From Bursaphelenchus xylophilus (Eukaryota; Nematoda; Chromadorea; Rhabditida; Aphelenchoididae): DNA of 64,000 nt. Position numbers and translations under genes: made by a program. Every line of letters begins with the position of its first letter. The first letter of the stretch is position 1. The stretch lies in the NCBI GenBank assembly GCA_904066235.2, contig CAJFCV020000004.1, positions 2,046,001-2,110,000 of the forward strand. The letters are read 5' to 3'. Positions 21,701 to 33,100 of the stretch are shown piece by piece. Under the pieces are notes generated by a model, which did not search any database, was not told where the DNA came from, and was given only the letters and a program-made list of their open reading frames with translations.

Positions 21701-24700
21701 AGGTTTTGCACAGTGCAGAAAATGTATGACATCATTCTTTATGTTTTTGCACGGTGCATTTGCGGAACAAGAGTGTCGCAGGTTATGCACAGTGCAAAAA
21801 ATTGAACTGCTTTGAATTGCACTGTGCGAATCCAAAGTTTCCGTTTTTGCACAGTGCAGTTTGCAAAACTCGAGTGTCGCATGTTTTGCACAGTGCGAAA
21901 ACTCGAACTGTTTGGCGTGCACTGTGCGAATCCAAAGTTTCCGTTTTGCACAGTGCAGTTTGCAATGCGAAACTCGCGTGTCGCAGGTTTTGCACAGTGC
22001 AGAAAATGTTTGACATCGTTCTTTATGTTTTTGCACGGTGCATTTTGCGGAACTCGCGTGTCGCAGGTTTTGCACAGTGCAAAAAACTGAATTGTCTTGA
22101 ATTGCACTGTGCGAATCCAAAGTTTTCGAGTTTGCACAGTGCAGTTTGCAAAACTCGAGTGTCGCCGGTTTTGCACAGTGCAGAAAATTTTTGAAATCAT
22201 TCTTTATGTTTTTGCACAGTGCGAATCTAACGTTTCCGGGTTTGCACAGTGAAGTTTGCAAAACTCGAGTGTCGCATGTTTTGCACAGTGCGAAAAATCG
22301 AACTGTTTGACGTGCACTGTGCGAATTCAAAGTTTCGGTTTTTGCACAGTGCAACCTTTTTTTGTTTTCTTTTTTTCTCGCACTGTGCGATAAACTCTAC
22401 TTTTTTGCAAAGTGCAATCAATTTCGTTTGCACTGTGCAAAAAAATGGAATTTGTTTTTTCGCACAGTGCAATCTTTTTTGCTCTATTTTTTCTCGCACT
22501 GTGCGATAAACGCCATTTTTTGCACAGTGCAAAAGTTTGGTAATTCAAAAAAATCTCACATTCAAATTCAACTTTTCGCCGACTTGTTCCACCGACATTC
22601 CATTCGCCAAAATTCGCACATCTTGTGTTGTGGCCTCTTCTGATATTGCACTTGTTTCCAATGCTGCGAAAGTGGTCGGAAACTCCGTATTAGGCGCAAT
22701 AGTGCTGATAATTTTACTTGTACTGCTACTAGTTTGCGATGTAGTTGAAATCTCAGCTGTTGTCTCAAGGATTTTCCCATTTTGCGGCTGAGAAATGAGC
22801 ATTTCCTGCGAATAGGTTTGATTAATTTGGAGTTGACACATTTTCCAGCAAAGGTCATGCCGAATGTTGCAGGGCACAGTGCACACTCTGTGTTGATGGG
22901 TCTTGGAAAAGTTTGAGCAGAACGTTTCTTCGGCCATGTTGATAAAATCGCTCAGCAAATGAGCCGACGAATAGAGGCCGGAGAACTCCCATTGGCGGGA
23001 AAGTGGGCCACAAACTAAAGCGACGGTTAACAACGTATATATATAAATCACCAAGTCACTGCAATTTTTTTTCCACAGTGGAGGATCTGATCCATTGGCA
23101 GTAAACGTACCATTTTGCATCCTGAAAGTATCAAAAATGTGGCAAAATGCTTCCTTCTCCAAATGCAAAAACTTTTTTTTAAAGGGCACGCCCAGTTTTT
23201 TCACTTTGAGAGGGAGGTATTTTGCCACATTTTTTGATACTTCCTGGATGCAAAATGGCACGTTTTTTGCCACTGGATCAGATCCCCCACTTTATATGGT
23301 TGAAAATAATCACAAACTTTTTTGTGATCCAAAATTTTAGCAAAAATATTTTTATGACAGATCTTTAGTCGGATGTGAAAAAAGCTATGCGGCTTTGCGC
23401 TTTTTTGAAAACTTTTCCGGTTTCTCTTTTTGCCCACGTATTAACTACCATTTTGCATACAGGAAGTATCAAAAAATGTGGCAAAATGCCTCCCTCTCCA
23501 ACTGAGAAAACTCCGTTTTGAAGAGCGCCTCACAAAAAGAGCGGACGCGCTTTTGAAATTGGATTTTTTTCACTTAGAGAGGAGGTATTTTGCTACATTT
23601 CTTATACTTCCCGGGTCCAAAAGGGTACGTTTTTTGTCACTGGATCAGGTCCGCCTAGACAAGGCTCTGGGGCCGGGCCGAGCAAATTTACCCTTAGTTG
23701 GCCCTAAAAACCGCCTTAAGAGCGTGCTCATTATTTTCCCGACAATTTGATAGTCCGGCTCCGACTCACCATCAACAGCGCCGCTGAAGAAATGCGTTCC
23801 ATTTTTGTCGTTGTAGTAATGCCGATAATACGCGAAATGCTCAAAGTTTTGTCTGAGGTATCTGAAGTTGCGATAGACGGCGCGGGAGTAATCTTTTTTG
23901 AGGTATTTCAAATACGAGTTGATAATCGAAGTGATTATGTTCGAAGCCGGATTCGTAAGCTGCATTTTATCACCTTCGTTGAGAGGTATTCGGGCTACAC
24001 AGTTGGATATGTCCTTCATAATTTGAAGTTGGCTCCATGACGTCATGTTTTTTCGGGGCTCAAAAAACCAGTCGTAAAGGCAAGAGGTTACAAGATTTTT
24101 CGTCGTTGAGGTTGTTGATGCTGTGCAGATTGCGTTGTGGTTGATTTGTATGTCATCTACAAGATTGGTGGGTACAAAAAGATCGTTTTATAGTGTCAAA
24201 TTTACAGTCAAACCTTCTGTACAACAAGCCGAAAGGGCAAAAAAGTTTATTAGGATTCGAAAACTGTCGTTGTACGGAGGATTTTTGGCCTAAAATTGAC
24301 TCTTGGAATTCTCAAAAAAAAAGAGTGGGCGCGCTTTTGAAATCGGAGTTTTTTCACTTGGAGAGGGAAGCATTTTGCCACATTTTTGATGCTTTCCGGA
24401 TGTAAAATGGAACGTTTTTTGCCACCGGATCAGGTTTGCCACTATATGAATATAAGAATCCAAGGGTCAATTCCAGGCCAAAAAACCTCCGTACAACGTC
24501 TGGTTTCCATTACTGATAAACTTTTCTTCCCTTGCGATTTGTTATGCAGAGTTTGCTCCACGGTAGCAAACTTTCTAACGTGTCATATCACACGTACTCA
24601 CGGTTATAGTGCAATTGTTTTGGCCGTTTTCGAATTGTATTCCAAGCTTTGTACCTTTCGATGGCGCAATTGAAGATGCCGTTTGTTTCACGGCCTTATC

Positions 24701-26135
24701 GTATCGAAACAGCTCATCAAGAAGACTGTTGCTCGGCTCATTCTCATCAGCATTTCGTCTATCTCGAATGTTCGCAGCTTGCTTGGCTGGCTTTTTCTTT
24801 TTGGATTTTGTGATATGAACGTACGCAGAGATCTGAATAGAAGCTAGTACAGTGTTACACACCTTTTCAAGATGGTATTTTTTTGCGTGTGGTGGATTTC
24901 GGCCCGGTACCAACATGGCCCTGGCGCTGGGCCGAGAACCGCCAAGAGTTGGGCCCGTCTCCTTCAAATTTTCTCGGCCGGGAACCTGAGTGCCTAGTGA
25001 GGCCTGATCCAGTGACAAGTAATGTGCCATTCTGCATACGGGAAGTATCAAAAAATATAGCAAAATGCCTCCCCCTTCAAGTGAAAAAAATCGTTTTGAA
25101 GGGCGCGCCTTTCCCTCACAAAAAGAGTTTTTGAAATCGGAGTCTTTTCACTTGAAGAGGGAGGTATTTTGCCACATTTTTGTATACTTCCCGGCTGCAA
25201 AATGGTAGTTAATACGTGGGCAAAAAAAGAAACCGGAAAAGTTTTCGAAATACGCAAAGCCCCATAGCTTTTTTCAGATCCGATAAAAGACCTGTCATAA
25301 AAATATTTTTGCTAAAATTTTGGATCCTTTCCCTCACAAAAAGAGCTTTTGAAATCGGAGTCTTTTCACTTGGAAATGAAGGTGTTTTGCCACATTTTTG
25401 TATACTTTTTGTATATAGCACATTTTTTGCCACTAGTTCAGGTCCGCCAAGACAAGGTTGTGGGGCCGGGCCGTGCATATTTGAAGGGGGCCGGGCTGCG
25501 ATTTTCGGCCCAACCCAGCGCCATGTTTGGGGCGGAATGCGACACACGAAAAGACCCATCTTTGACGTCCGCTGCAGGCCCAAACTTTGAATTTTTTCGG
25601 GGAAAGTACTTCTATGGGTATGGAGTTACAGGTCGAGACATGTATCAAAAAATCGCAACGTTTTCCTGATTCAGAATATGTAAAAATTAGCTGGTTTGTA
25701 ACACAACGAGACTCTAACCCACCAACGAGCTCAAGTCATCCGACACGTGCATCTTGCTCTTCTTGAACGGGTTCAACGCGCACACAGTGACTGCCGGAAA
25801 GGGTCGATTCAACACTTGCCCCACCTGGAACACCCTACATTTCGCACATGCCATCTATTCACTTGCCTTTGTGTCCGTTGCATAATAGAACTTGAAGTAT
25901 TTCGTCATCTCAATGGCGATTTGAACAAAGAATGTGGTCACCACCAAGACCGAAATAACCATCCAAAAAACTCGTTCAACCTTTGTTTTGGCGATTCCAG
26001 CATGAGTAACCGCTGAAAGTAATGGCTTAAAGGTAAGTTCAAAGCCTTTTACGCCATCAAAATCTATGAACCCCACTCACGCGCGAATGATGTCCATCTG
26101 TAGTAATTTTGCACAAAAATTGACAGCTTTGACAT
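15763..26135 (-). CDS. DEG/ENaC-family sodium channel subunit, copy A (deg-A)
   Basis: Thirteen exons: 26081-26135, 25867-26012, 25723-25824, 24655-24832, 23770-24156, 22560-23014, 21410-21564, 21046-21137, 20841-21004, 18886-18990, 17597-17708, 17296-17555 and 15763-16116. They sum to 855 codons. The order is that of the family: short N-terminus (NYYRWTSFA), TM1 (VFWMVISVLVVTTFFVQ), then FPAVTVCALNPF. The extracellular part has a Cys-rich patch (CTVPCNIRHDLCWKMC), FKPVYDLDYGYCYTVN, VGFKVTIHPHDEMPFPSNFG, TRTCYQDQVFRACGCADPRF and CICYPPC. TM2 is GISTLWLGATLLLLAECILV. DEG/ENaC proteins form trimeric sodium channels for touch, acid or peptide sensing. The usual G-x-S pore filter reads G-A-T. A Ser/Thr linker of about 60 residues lies in exon 6. 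Intron 2 uses a GC donor (AAAG|GCAAGT). Several introns hold satellite arrays or transposons. Confidence 0.88.
16117..17295. repeat. Palindrome array 1 (deg-A last intron)
   Basis: From about 16200 to 17275 the intron is packed with TTTGCACAGTGCAAA-type sites, roughly 20-35 bp apart. The four-base arms GCAC/GTGC are almost invariant, and the centre base is A, T, G or C. A longer unit of about 190 bp (landmarks AGCCGCGACAAAACTTTGGG and GTTCCACAGAAAAAAATTTT) is repeated nearly perfectly at 16755-16945 and 16945-17135. Open frames on both strands are a side effect of the repeat. Confidence 0.9.
17709..18885. repeat. Palindrome array 2 (deg-A intron 10)
   Basis: About 17740-18860. Sites alternate GCACTGTGC and GCACGGTGC. 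The spacers differ from array 1: AAAAAACAAAAAATTTGGCC and ATGAGCGACAAATTCC recur, giving a higher-order unit of about 60-120 bp. An unrelated inverted-repeat element (18466-18659) sits inside. Confidence 0.9.
18466..18659. mobile_element. Short inverted-repeat element inside array 2
   Basis: The ends are ACTAGTCCTTCCGGAAAGTC and GACTTTCCGGACGGACTAGT, each continuing inward to a GCCGGAC-GAAATCGGCGAC arm, 194 bp in all. A decayed relative is visible near 26700-26745 (AATTCAGCGACTTTACGAAC). Confidence 0.7.
18994..20242 (-). mobile_element. Decayed Tc1/mariner element in deg-A intron 9
   Basis: 1249 bp bounded by CAGGGTGCGCCAAAAATATT and its perfect inverse, with TA on each side. Minus-strand fragments resemble Tc1-type transposase: ARVTVLLYGSG in a possible N-terminal region, and KNFMVRIGG, LIYFGSLLQVEKYLSVKIDV in a possible catalytic region. 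Stops and frameshifts break the frame. The right border coincides with the splice acceptor of deg-A exon 10 (TAG|AAAAAG at 18990/18991). Confidence 0.8.
20243..20840. repeat. Short tandem repeat beside the mariner relic
   Basis: At about 20450-20760 a unit of about 170-180 bp occurs twice. It contains CAATAACGAAATGTCACTTT, AAAAAGATCAAAATACGGTT and AATGCCAGGAAAGAT. The ACGAAATGTCA core also occurs in ATG2 introns. Confidence 0.65.
21565..22559. repeat. Palindrome array 3 (deg-A intron 6)
   Basis: About 21605-22535 holds the same TTTTGCACAGTGCAAAA palindrome, but with its own spacers (GAGTGTCGCAGG, AATCCAAAGTTTCCG, TTTGCAAAACTCG). The same core with different spacers in three introns suggests the palindrome itself is what spreads or is kept. 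Confidence 0.9.
23015..23769. mobile_element. deg-A intron 5: two Tc1-like MITEs (copies 3 and 4) and a second MITE fragment
   Basis: Copy 3 (about 23075-23293) is bounded by CACAGTGGAGGATCTGATCC and GATCAGATCCCCCACT. Copy 4 (about 23437-23657) lacks its left tip. At 23707-23751 GTGCTCATTATTTTCCCGAC is the end of a different foldback family also seen at 29988-30126. Confidence 0.75.
24313..24446. mobile_element. Tc1-like MITE, half copy (copy 5)
   Basis: Only the right arm is present, from GCGCTTTTGAAATCGGAG to GATCAGGTTTGCCACTATA. Confidence 0.7.
24999..25452. mobile_element. deg-A intron 3: Tc1-like MITE copies 6 and 7
   Basis: Copy 6 spans about 24999-25220 and has lost its outer CACTGTA end. 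Copy 7 (25328-25452) is a right arm only, ending in GTTCAGGTCCGCCA. GC-rich GGGGCCGGGCCG sequence flanks both (24890-24990, 25453-25560). Confidence 0.65.
25600..25690. repeat. Truncated arm of the GGTATGGAGTTACAGGTCGA foldback family
   Basis: GAAAGTACTTCTATGGGTAT followed by the family landmarks matches the left arm of the element at 55497-56152. The other arm is missing. Confidence 0.7.
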
Positions 26136-27190
26136 GTGGCTTTAGCGATAATATTGGGAAGATGAATTACCATCAAAGAGGGGGTGGAAGAAGTGAGACG
26201 AATTTGGGCTATTAGTCGCTGGGTGACAAGGTAGCGACCAGCCAATTAGACGGAGTATACTCACTAGATTCTTGAAGGGAAAGGAGCAAAGATCTAACGG
26301 AAAAAAAGTGGCAGACAATGGATGACATAATAAATTTTTGTGGTGTAATAAAAGCGATTATGGCTTACAAACGATTATCAACCATTGGGAGAAATACGCC
26401 TGTCGTATTTTACAAGGGAAGCATGGCAAGTGCGACGAGATTTTTAGAACGAAAGCCGGCAAAAATGAGACACTTTTTCGGCAAACTTTGCGTCGCTGAG
26501 AATGATTTTGAGCTTTGAAAACTTGGCCAATCTGGCCAGCCAAATATCGGCCTGTCGGGAAAATAATAAGCATAATGTGGCTTTGCCGATCGCATCGCTG
26601 AATTGGAAAGCAATCTGATATTACAGCAAGAAAATTCATTTTCTCGGCGGCGATGCGATTTTCGATGCGACAGAGCGTTTTTTTGCAATGTGCATGTTGC
26701 CGAAATCAATTCAGCGACTTTACGAACGGACTACTAGTCGTTCCATAAAGTGCGTAGATCCTTTTCGGCCTTTCTTTGCACCGCACAGTACATGTTCCGT
26801 GACGATATCCTTTTCAAAAAATTTTGCAATGTGCAATTTATTTTTGCCCGCCCAAAATTCGCCGGTGAGAAAAGCCTGCGTCGTTGCGATATTGCACCTG
26901 CGTCGTGCAGAAAGTCAAATGCCCATCGCAAAAAAGGTTTTGTGGACGGTGCGACCCACGACAAAACGTCTACGCACTTTCTGAAAAACTAGTATGCGCT
27001 ATAAAACATTGTTCTACCAGCATGCAATACATGTATGTACTGTAATTTATCAATACCGCGGCATACCGTAAGACTCATTTATTTTTGTCTGCCTTTTTGT
27101 TTCATTGTTCTTTCTTCAACACTTCGTAGCCTAGCTACGGAATTCCTTTTAATCCTTGACCTTCCCATTCTCATCGCCTTCGCGTTTCTG
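26136..27190. promoter_or_regulatory. Shared divergent 5' region of deg-A and deg-B
   Basis: 1055 bp between two start codons facing apart. It holds a decayed copy of the TGTCGGGAAAATAATGAGC MITE (about 26549-26690). A patch at 26690-27000 has degenerate GCAC-GTGC palindromes (TTTGCAATGTGCAATTT, GCACCTGCGTCGTGC). No TATA box is obvious. Confidence 0.5.
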
Positions 27191-30100
27191 ATGCTGTCGG
27201 GATCAAGTTTCAAGATCTTCTTTCTCAATTACTACAAATGGACTGGGTTCTTGCGTAGGTGTAGAATACCGTAAACATCATTTTTTAGCTATTCGCAACA
27301 TTGGCGCGGCCAGATCATTTCTTGGCGCTGCCATATGGATACTGATATTGGTCGCCACAACATCCGCGTTTTTATTTCAATCAGCGGTTGTGATTCGCGA
27401 GTATTTGCGGTTCCCCAAGAACACAATCACTGAGGTAATAGTGGTCATCTTGAGTCGTGTTAAATTGCAGTTTCGCCATGAACCCGCCCAGCCATTTCCG
27501 GCCGTTTCGGTTTGCTCGTTGAACCCTTTCAAGTACAGTAAAGTCGCAGTGTCTGATGACTTGAACTCTTTGGTAAGAGCGGGAAAATTCGCAGCAAAGA
27601 AAGTCTTATGTGTTTCTTGGGACTTATGAATCTTGACGTGTTCAGAAAATGTGTCACGATGACAGCCGTTTCTAACGTTCCATTGGTTCAAAACTTTTGC
27701 AATGCGAGGATTTTCTAGGGTTTTTCCGCGGCGAGAATCTCTGCAATGACCGAGTTTCCTTGACGGGAACTAAAAAATGCTTGCTAGCTAGTATGTAAGA
27801 GAATCTTAGCAGCTAATTAAAGGAGATCCTAGACCAGTTTTTTGCGCTCTTTCCAATGGTATATGTTTCAAGAAGAAACCAGGAGACAAGGTTTTGCGGA
27901 GCCCTTGTTAGGAGTACACTAATATACAGTCGTTGTTTATAAAGGTATTTTATACAGTTGTCATCGGGACACATTTTCTGGACACACAAAGCTTTATATA
28001 AGTCCTGAGGCTTATATGTCTGATAAGTGAAGTCTTTTTTTTGGCATTCAAATCTTTGCCTTTTATCAAAGGCCTTCCTTATAAACGTTATTTGCAGATG
28101 ATGGCTTACTTATACACTAATGCGGAGAAAAAAGAAAATCTGGCGCACAATCAGGAAAGCACCAATGACGACTCGATTATTCGACGAAAACGGCAAAGCA
28201 CTTCAACCAAGACCTACCCCTTGAAATGCGGGAAAACCATGACAATTGTGGAGGGAGATAGCACTGACACCGTCACATTAGGCAAGTTGCACATTACTTT
28301 CCCGACAGCAAGATATATGTGAATCTAGGCAACACCACTGCCTCTATTCCTCCTCGGAGAGACACGGCTTGGCGAACGAACGCGGTGGTGTTGTTGAACA
28401 ACTGCATCTTCAACTGGTTCTTTGAGCCCAAAATCGACATGTCGACTTGGACTATCGTCGACTTGCTGCAAGATATTGCCGCGTGTGTGCCTTACAAAGA
28501 GTTTACAGCAATGAATTTTTCCGACCCTAACACGGTAGCGTAGTACACATTCTAAAACTTGATTCTTTTACAGTGACGGACTTTTTCCAATGGCAAAAAA
28601 TCTAGCATTTTGCATCCGGGAAGTATCAAAAATGTGGCAAAATGCCTCACTCTCCAACTAAAAAACTCCGCTTTGAAGGGCTTCCCTCACAAAAAGAGCG
28701 GCCACGCTTTTGAAATCGGAGTTTTTCACTTGAGGATGGAGGTATTTTGTCACGTTTTATGATACTTCCCGGATGCAAAATGGTACGTTTTTTGCTCCTG
28801 GATCCACTGTAAAAGAATCGGTTTTTAGAATGTGGTGGCCAACTTCATCTACATCAAAGCGACCACCTGGGGAAAAGTGCAAAACTATGACTACAGGACC
28901 GCCGTGGACTCGAAAGCGGAGGGAGAGCAGGACCATATGGTGTATTCTGTTATGAATACCACTGCTCCATACTCGTACAGTGGCCTTATTGAAGGTAAGA
29001 TCGGGCCAACATTGGCATATGTACAGGGTCTTTTAAGAAACGTGAAGGAAAGTAGGAGGCCATAACTTTCGGCGGAGACGTTGCAGAGGGCTCTTTTTTG
29101 AAAGATGTATTTTTAAGCGACATTCTGTCAAATTTATGTCAAATCTGTTTCTTTATGTATTTATATTACAGTGGCAGACTTGATCCAGTGGCAAAAACGT
29201 ACCATTTTGCATCAGCGAAGTATCAAAAAATGTGGCAAAATGCCTCCCTCTCCAAGTCAAAAAACTGCGATTTCAAGAGCGCTCTTTTTGTGAAGGAAAG
29301 GACGCGCCTTTCAAAACGGAGCTTTTTCACTTGTAAAGGGAGGCATTTTGCCACATTTTAATGCTTCCCGGATACAAAAGTGAACGTTTTTTGCCGTCAA
29401 TGCAGATCTAATTGTGAGAAAAAATTATTCTAAATTTGTGTCAAGTTTCATCAAAATATGAGCGGCCCACATGAGGTACTTCTCTCGAAAAGTAAAATGA
29501 ACCTCCGTGCAACGAAACCCTTCCAAAACGAATGATTTTTTTTGGTCTTTGCGACTCGTTGTGCGAAGATCTAACCCTTATTTTTTCAGTATGCGGGCTA
29601 GGCTCCAAGAAATGGAAGTTCGAGGGTGTTTACACTGCCTACCTGTACAACGACTTTGCGACAATGGCGAACCAAAGGTTTTGCAACAACACCATCTCCC
29701 CGCAATGCACCTTGGACTGCAACACGACATATGATTTGTGTCAACAAATGTGTCAGCTTCAGACAGTTGCAAGTTATGCGGACGAAGTTCTACATGCCGA
29801 ATCAGTGAATAGGGAGGCGGTTTGTGAGGAGTTCAGCTCAACAATGGAGCCTTCAACTGCGAAGTTTGATACAACGAGTGAGAGCAGGAGCAGTGATGGA
29901 GGGAGTGAAGTAAGTGAACACGGACAAAGTAAAGTTTCTGCAGAAGGAACTCCCATTTAGCGGAACTTGTATAATATGTATATCAGTCTGTCGGGAAAAT
30001 AATGAGCGCCTTGTCGCTGCGCCTATAGCGTCGCTGAAGTAAAAAGCAGTTTGATTTTGCCAAAACACAGTTCATTTTCTGATACGATTTTCAATGCGAC

Positions 30101-33100
30101 AGAGTGCTCATTATTTTCCCAACACACTCAGGTAATAGCGGAATTTGTCTATAACAACCAATTTGACAGGTGATAAGAGTCTATGCAAAATGAGCCTTTG
30201 TTGGAGTACCCCTACAGTGGGGGACCTGATCCAGTGGTAAAAAACGTACCATTTTGCATCCAGGAAGCATCAAAAAATGTGGCAAAACACCTCCTTCTCC
30301 AAGCGAAAAAACTCAGACTTCAAAAGTGCGCCCGCTCTCTTTGTGAGAAAAAAGGGCGCGCCCTTCAAAATGAAGTTTTTTCACTTGAAGAGGGAAGCAT
30401 TTTGCTACATTTTTTGATGCTTCCCGGTTGCAAAGTGGTACGTTTTTTTCCACTGGATCAGGTCCCCACTGTACTTTCCCTAGTCACCGAACATAAGCTG
30501 AGCATCAAGAATGAATGAAATTATTCCCGAAAAGACCCCCTTTTATATGATGAACCTACGGCAACACAAATGAAAAGGCAACTTGCATATATAGGCACGG
30601 AATAATATTGGGTGGCGGTTGAGGTCAAATCGGTTTTTTCTATAACCTTTTTACAACAAGCCTTTATAATAACGAACTTTTTGTTGGCCCTTGCGGTTTG
30701 GTTCTACCAATTTTTGACTCTACTGAATACCTTTTCAGACATCTTCTGAATATCCCAGCACGGCGGTTGAAGCTAGTACAACGGTTGAGACAAGCGCAAC
30801 AAGCAAAGATTCCACGACAGAAGATGTTACAACCACCGCGGAACTGGAAACGTCGACTCAACTTTCGACGCTTCAACAACTCGACACTTCAACGACAATC
30901 GACGAAAAAACGACATTCCAGACAGCAGAGGCACAAGTGGAGAGCACAACAGATTCAAATTCCCTTTCAACTACAGATCTGGAAGGGTCAAGTCAAGCTT
31001 TGACCTCTGAAGAAGATAGCGTCACTTCAACGGCAATCTATGAACAAACAACGCAATCAAAGTATGACAGTACTGTAACGATGGATCTTCTTTCTACAAC
31101 CAAGTTTATGGAGTCTACACTAGCTGAGGCAAGCTCCAGTATCGGCGATGAAAAGACAATCAAAGATCTTTCATCTTCAACAGAACCTGCGACAAGTTCA
31201 GGCGATTATCTTACCGGACACACAATGAGAACCTCAACGGACAATGTTGAGGCATCTACAGCAGCAGACGAGGCTCCGACAACAGAAAGAAATGAACTGG
31301 TCACAGAAGAAACTAAAAAAATTTCATCAATTGCAGTTATTACCACAGAAGACGCAGCTATGCAAAGTACGACGTCAAAGGTGACAAAAGAAGAACCTTC
31401 AAGCAATCCTCAAATCACAACGTTGCAGCAAAATCCTAATGAATTAACAACTGCCACAGAAGGAGCAACAAAACCCAGTGCAATGTCATCTTCTTCGACA
31501 GTATCATTAACTTCTGAAAACCTCTCAAGTTCCAGCACCAATAAATCACCTTTAACAGCTATAAGTCCATCCACAACCGTTGGAGATTCAGCGGAGACAA
31601 CAGCAATGATAGGCACACAATCTACTACTGCTACCACTATGATAACGGGAATTACCACGGCTTGGAGTACTATGGCGACAGGCCCGGCAATTCTTACTAC
31701 TTCAGCAATTTCAACGGACGTTTTGTCGACAACGATCAATACTATGACAACAACAGTTCCAACTACCACGAACAGCTTGATAACAAGAGGCTTAGAGCTA
31801 ACAACAACAAAGCCAACATCAGCTACAACCATGATAACAAAGGCTGTTACAATCAACACGACTTCAATTAGCTTGCAGACAACGCTGCAAACGAATAGAT
31901 CAAGTTCCAGCCTCTCGCTGATGACAACTCTTATGACCCTAATTACCACGGCTACGACGAATCCGCCTACGGTTGCGAAGAGTTCAAGCAGTTTTTCAAC
32001 GACGATTATTACGTCTACAATCCCTTCAAAAGACCAGAACAATGTCTTTACATTGACATCAACAGAGTTTCCATTGGAGTTCACAAAGACACCAGCAACC
32101 TCAACGACAGATCACAGCGTTGTAGACTCTACGAAGGCAACCAGAGCCGTGACCGCAGACACTACTAGGAGCTCAGCCAGCATATCGGACACAACAAGAA
32201 CCAGCGATCGCACGGATATGACGCCTCTGAGTACGTCACCAACAACCGAGAAACAAAGTGCAAGATATGAGACGACTACAACTAATACAAAAGGAAACGA
32301 AGGTTCTTATGGGACGCCGACAATTTCAAGGGCACAAACAACAAAATTAACGACAACAACAGTTACGTCAACGGACACACAGCAAATTTTGCTGGCAAAA
32401 ACCAAGGCTACATCAGAATCCAACGCCAATGAAACGACATACACAGCGAATTTTGAGGTGAGATCTTCAACTTCAAAACATTTCGAAGACCTGTTACCAA
32501 ACGGACTGGAAATGCAAAAAATGCAGACGCTCTTCGATTTGAATGTAAGGGCTAAAGGAATTTGAATTCTTGTGTATACGTCATTGATTTTTGTAGATTT
32601 GGTCCGAAGAGGGCACCTGGGCGAAGAAGACACATTGGCGGACCTGATCCAGTGGCAAAAAACATACCATTTTGCACGCGGAAAGTATCAAAAAATGAAG
32701 CAAAATACCTCCTTCTCCAAGCAAAAAAACTCCGATTTCAAAAGCGCGTCCGCTCTTTTTGTGAGGAGTCCTTCAAAAAAGATGGAGAGGGAGGCATTTT
32801 GCAACATTTTTGATACTTCCAAGATGCAAAATGGCACATTTTTTGCCACTGGATCAGGTCCGCCACTGTAAAAGAACCGATTTTTGGAATGTGGTGACCA
32901 GAGATTGCCACGGCTCAGAGCCGAGAGCCAGGCTTCTCAGCGTTCAGGAAAGTAAAAATTTCGTGATTTTGCTAAACCAATTGCTTGAAAAACACGGGGA
33001 AGGATGTGTTGCGTACCTACGACAAGGCTCAAAAACTTGGGTGTGTCATCTCCGACACTAACAACTTTTATCTTTGGAAAAATTTCCAAAAAAAATTCGC

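Noticed and set aside
16200..22535. CRISPR-like array of regularly spaced palindromes
   Set aside because: The repeat is only about 15 bp, spacers are short and repetitive, there are no cas genes, and the DNA is eukaryotic.
24602..24654. Longer form of deg-A exon 4 ending at a GTGAGT donor
   Set aside because: That donor has the better consensus but breaks the frame with exon 5; the GTACAA donor at 24654 keeps phase and gives 855 codons in total.
28281..28330. Frameshift making deg-B a pseudogene
   Set aside because: Reading a 47-nt GC-AG intron here restores phase through all 15 exons to a proper stop, so a disabled gene is not required.
31410..32084. 224-codon Val/Ile-rich frame opposite the mucin-like exon
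   Set aside because: Antisense of Thr/Ser/Asn codons gives Val/Ile-rich membrane-like shadows; the plus strand is joined in phase to channel exons.
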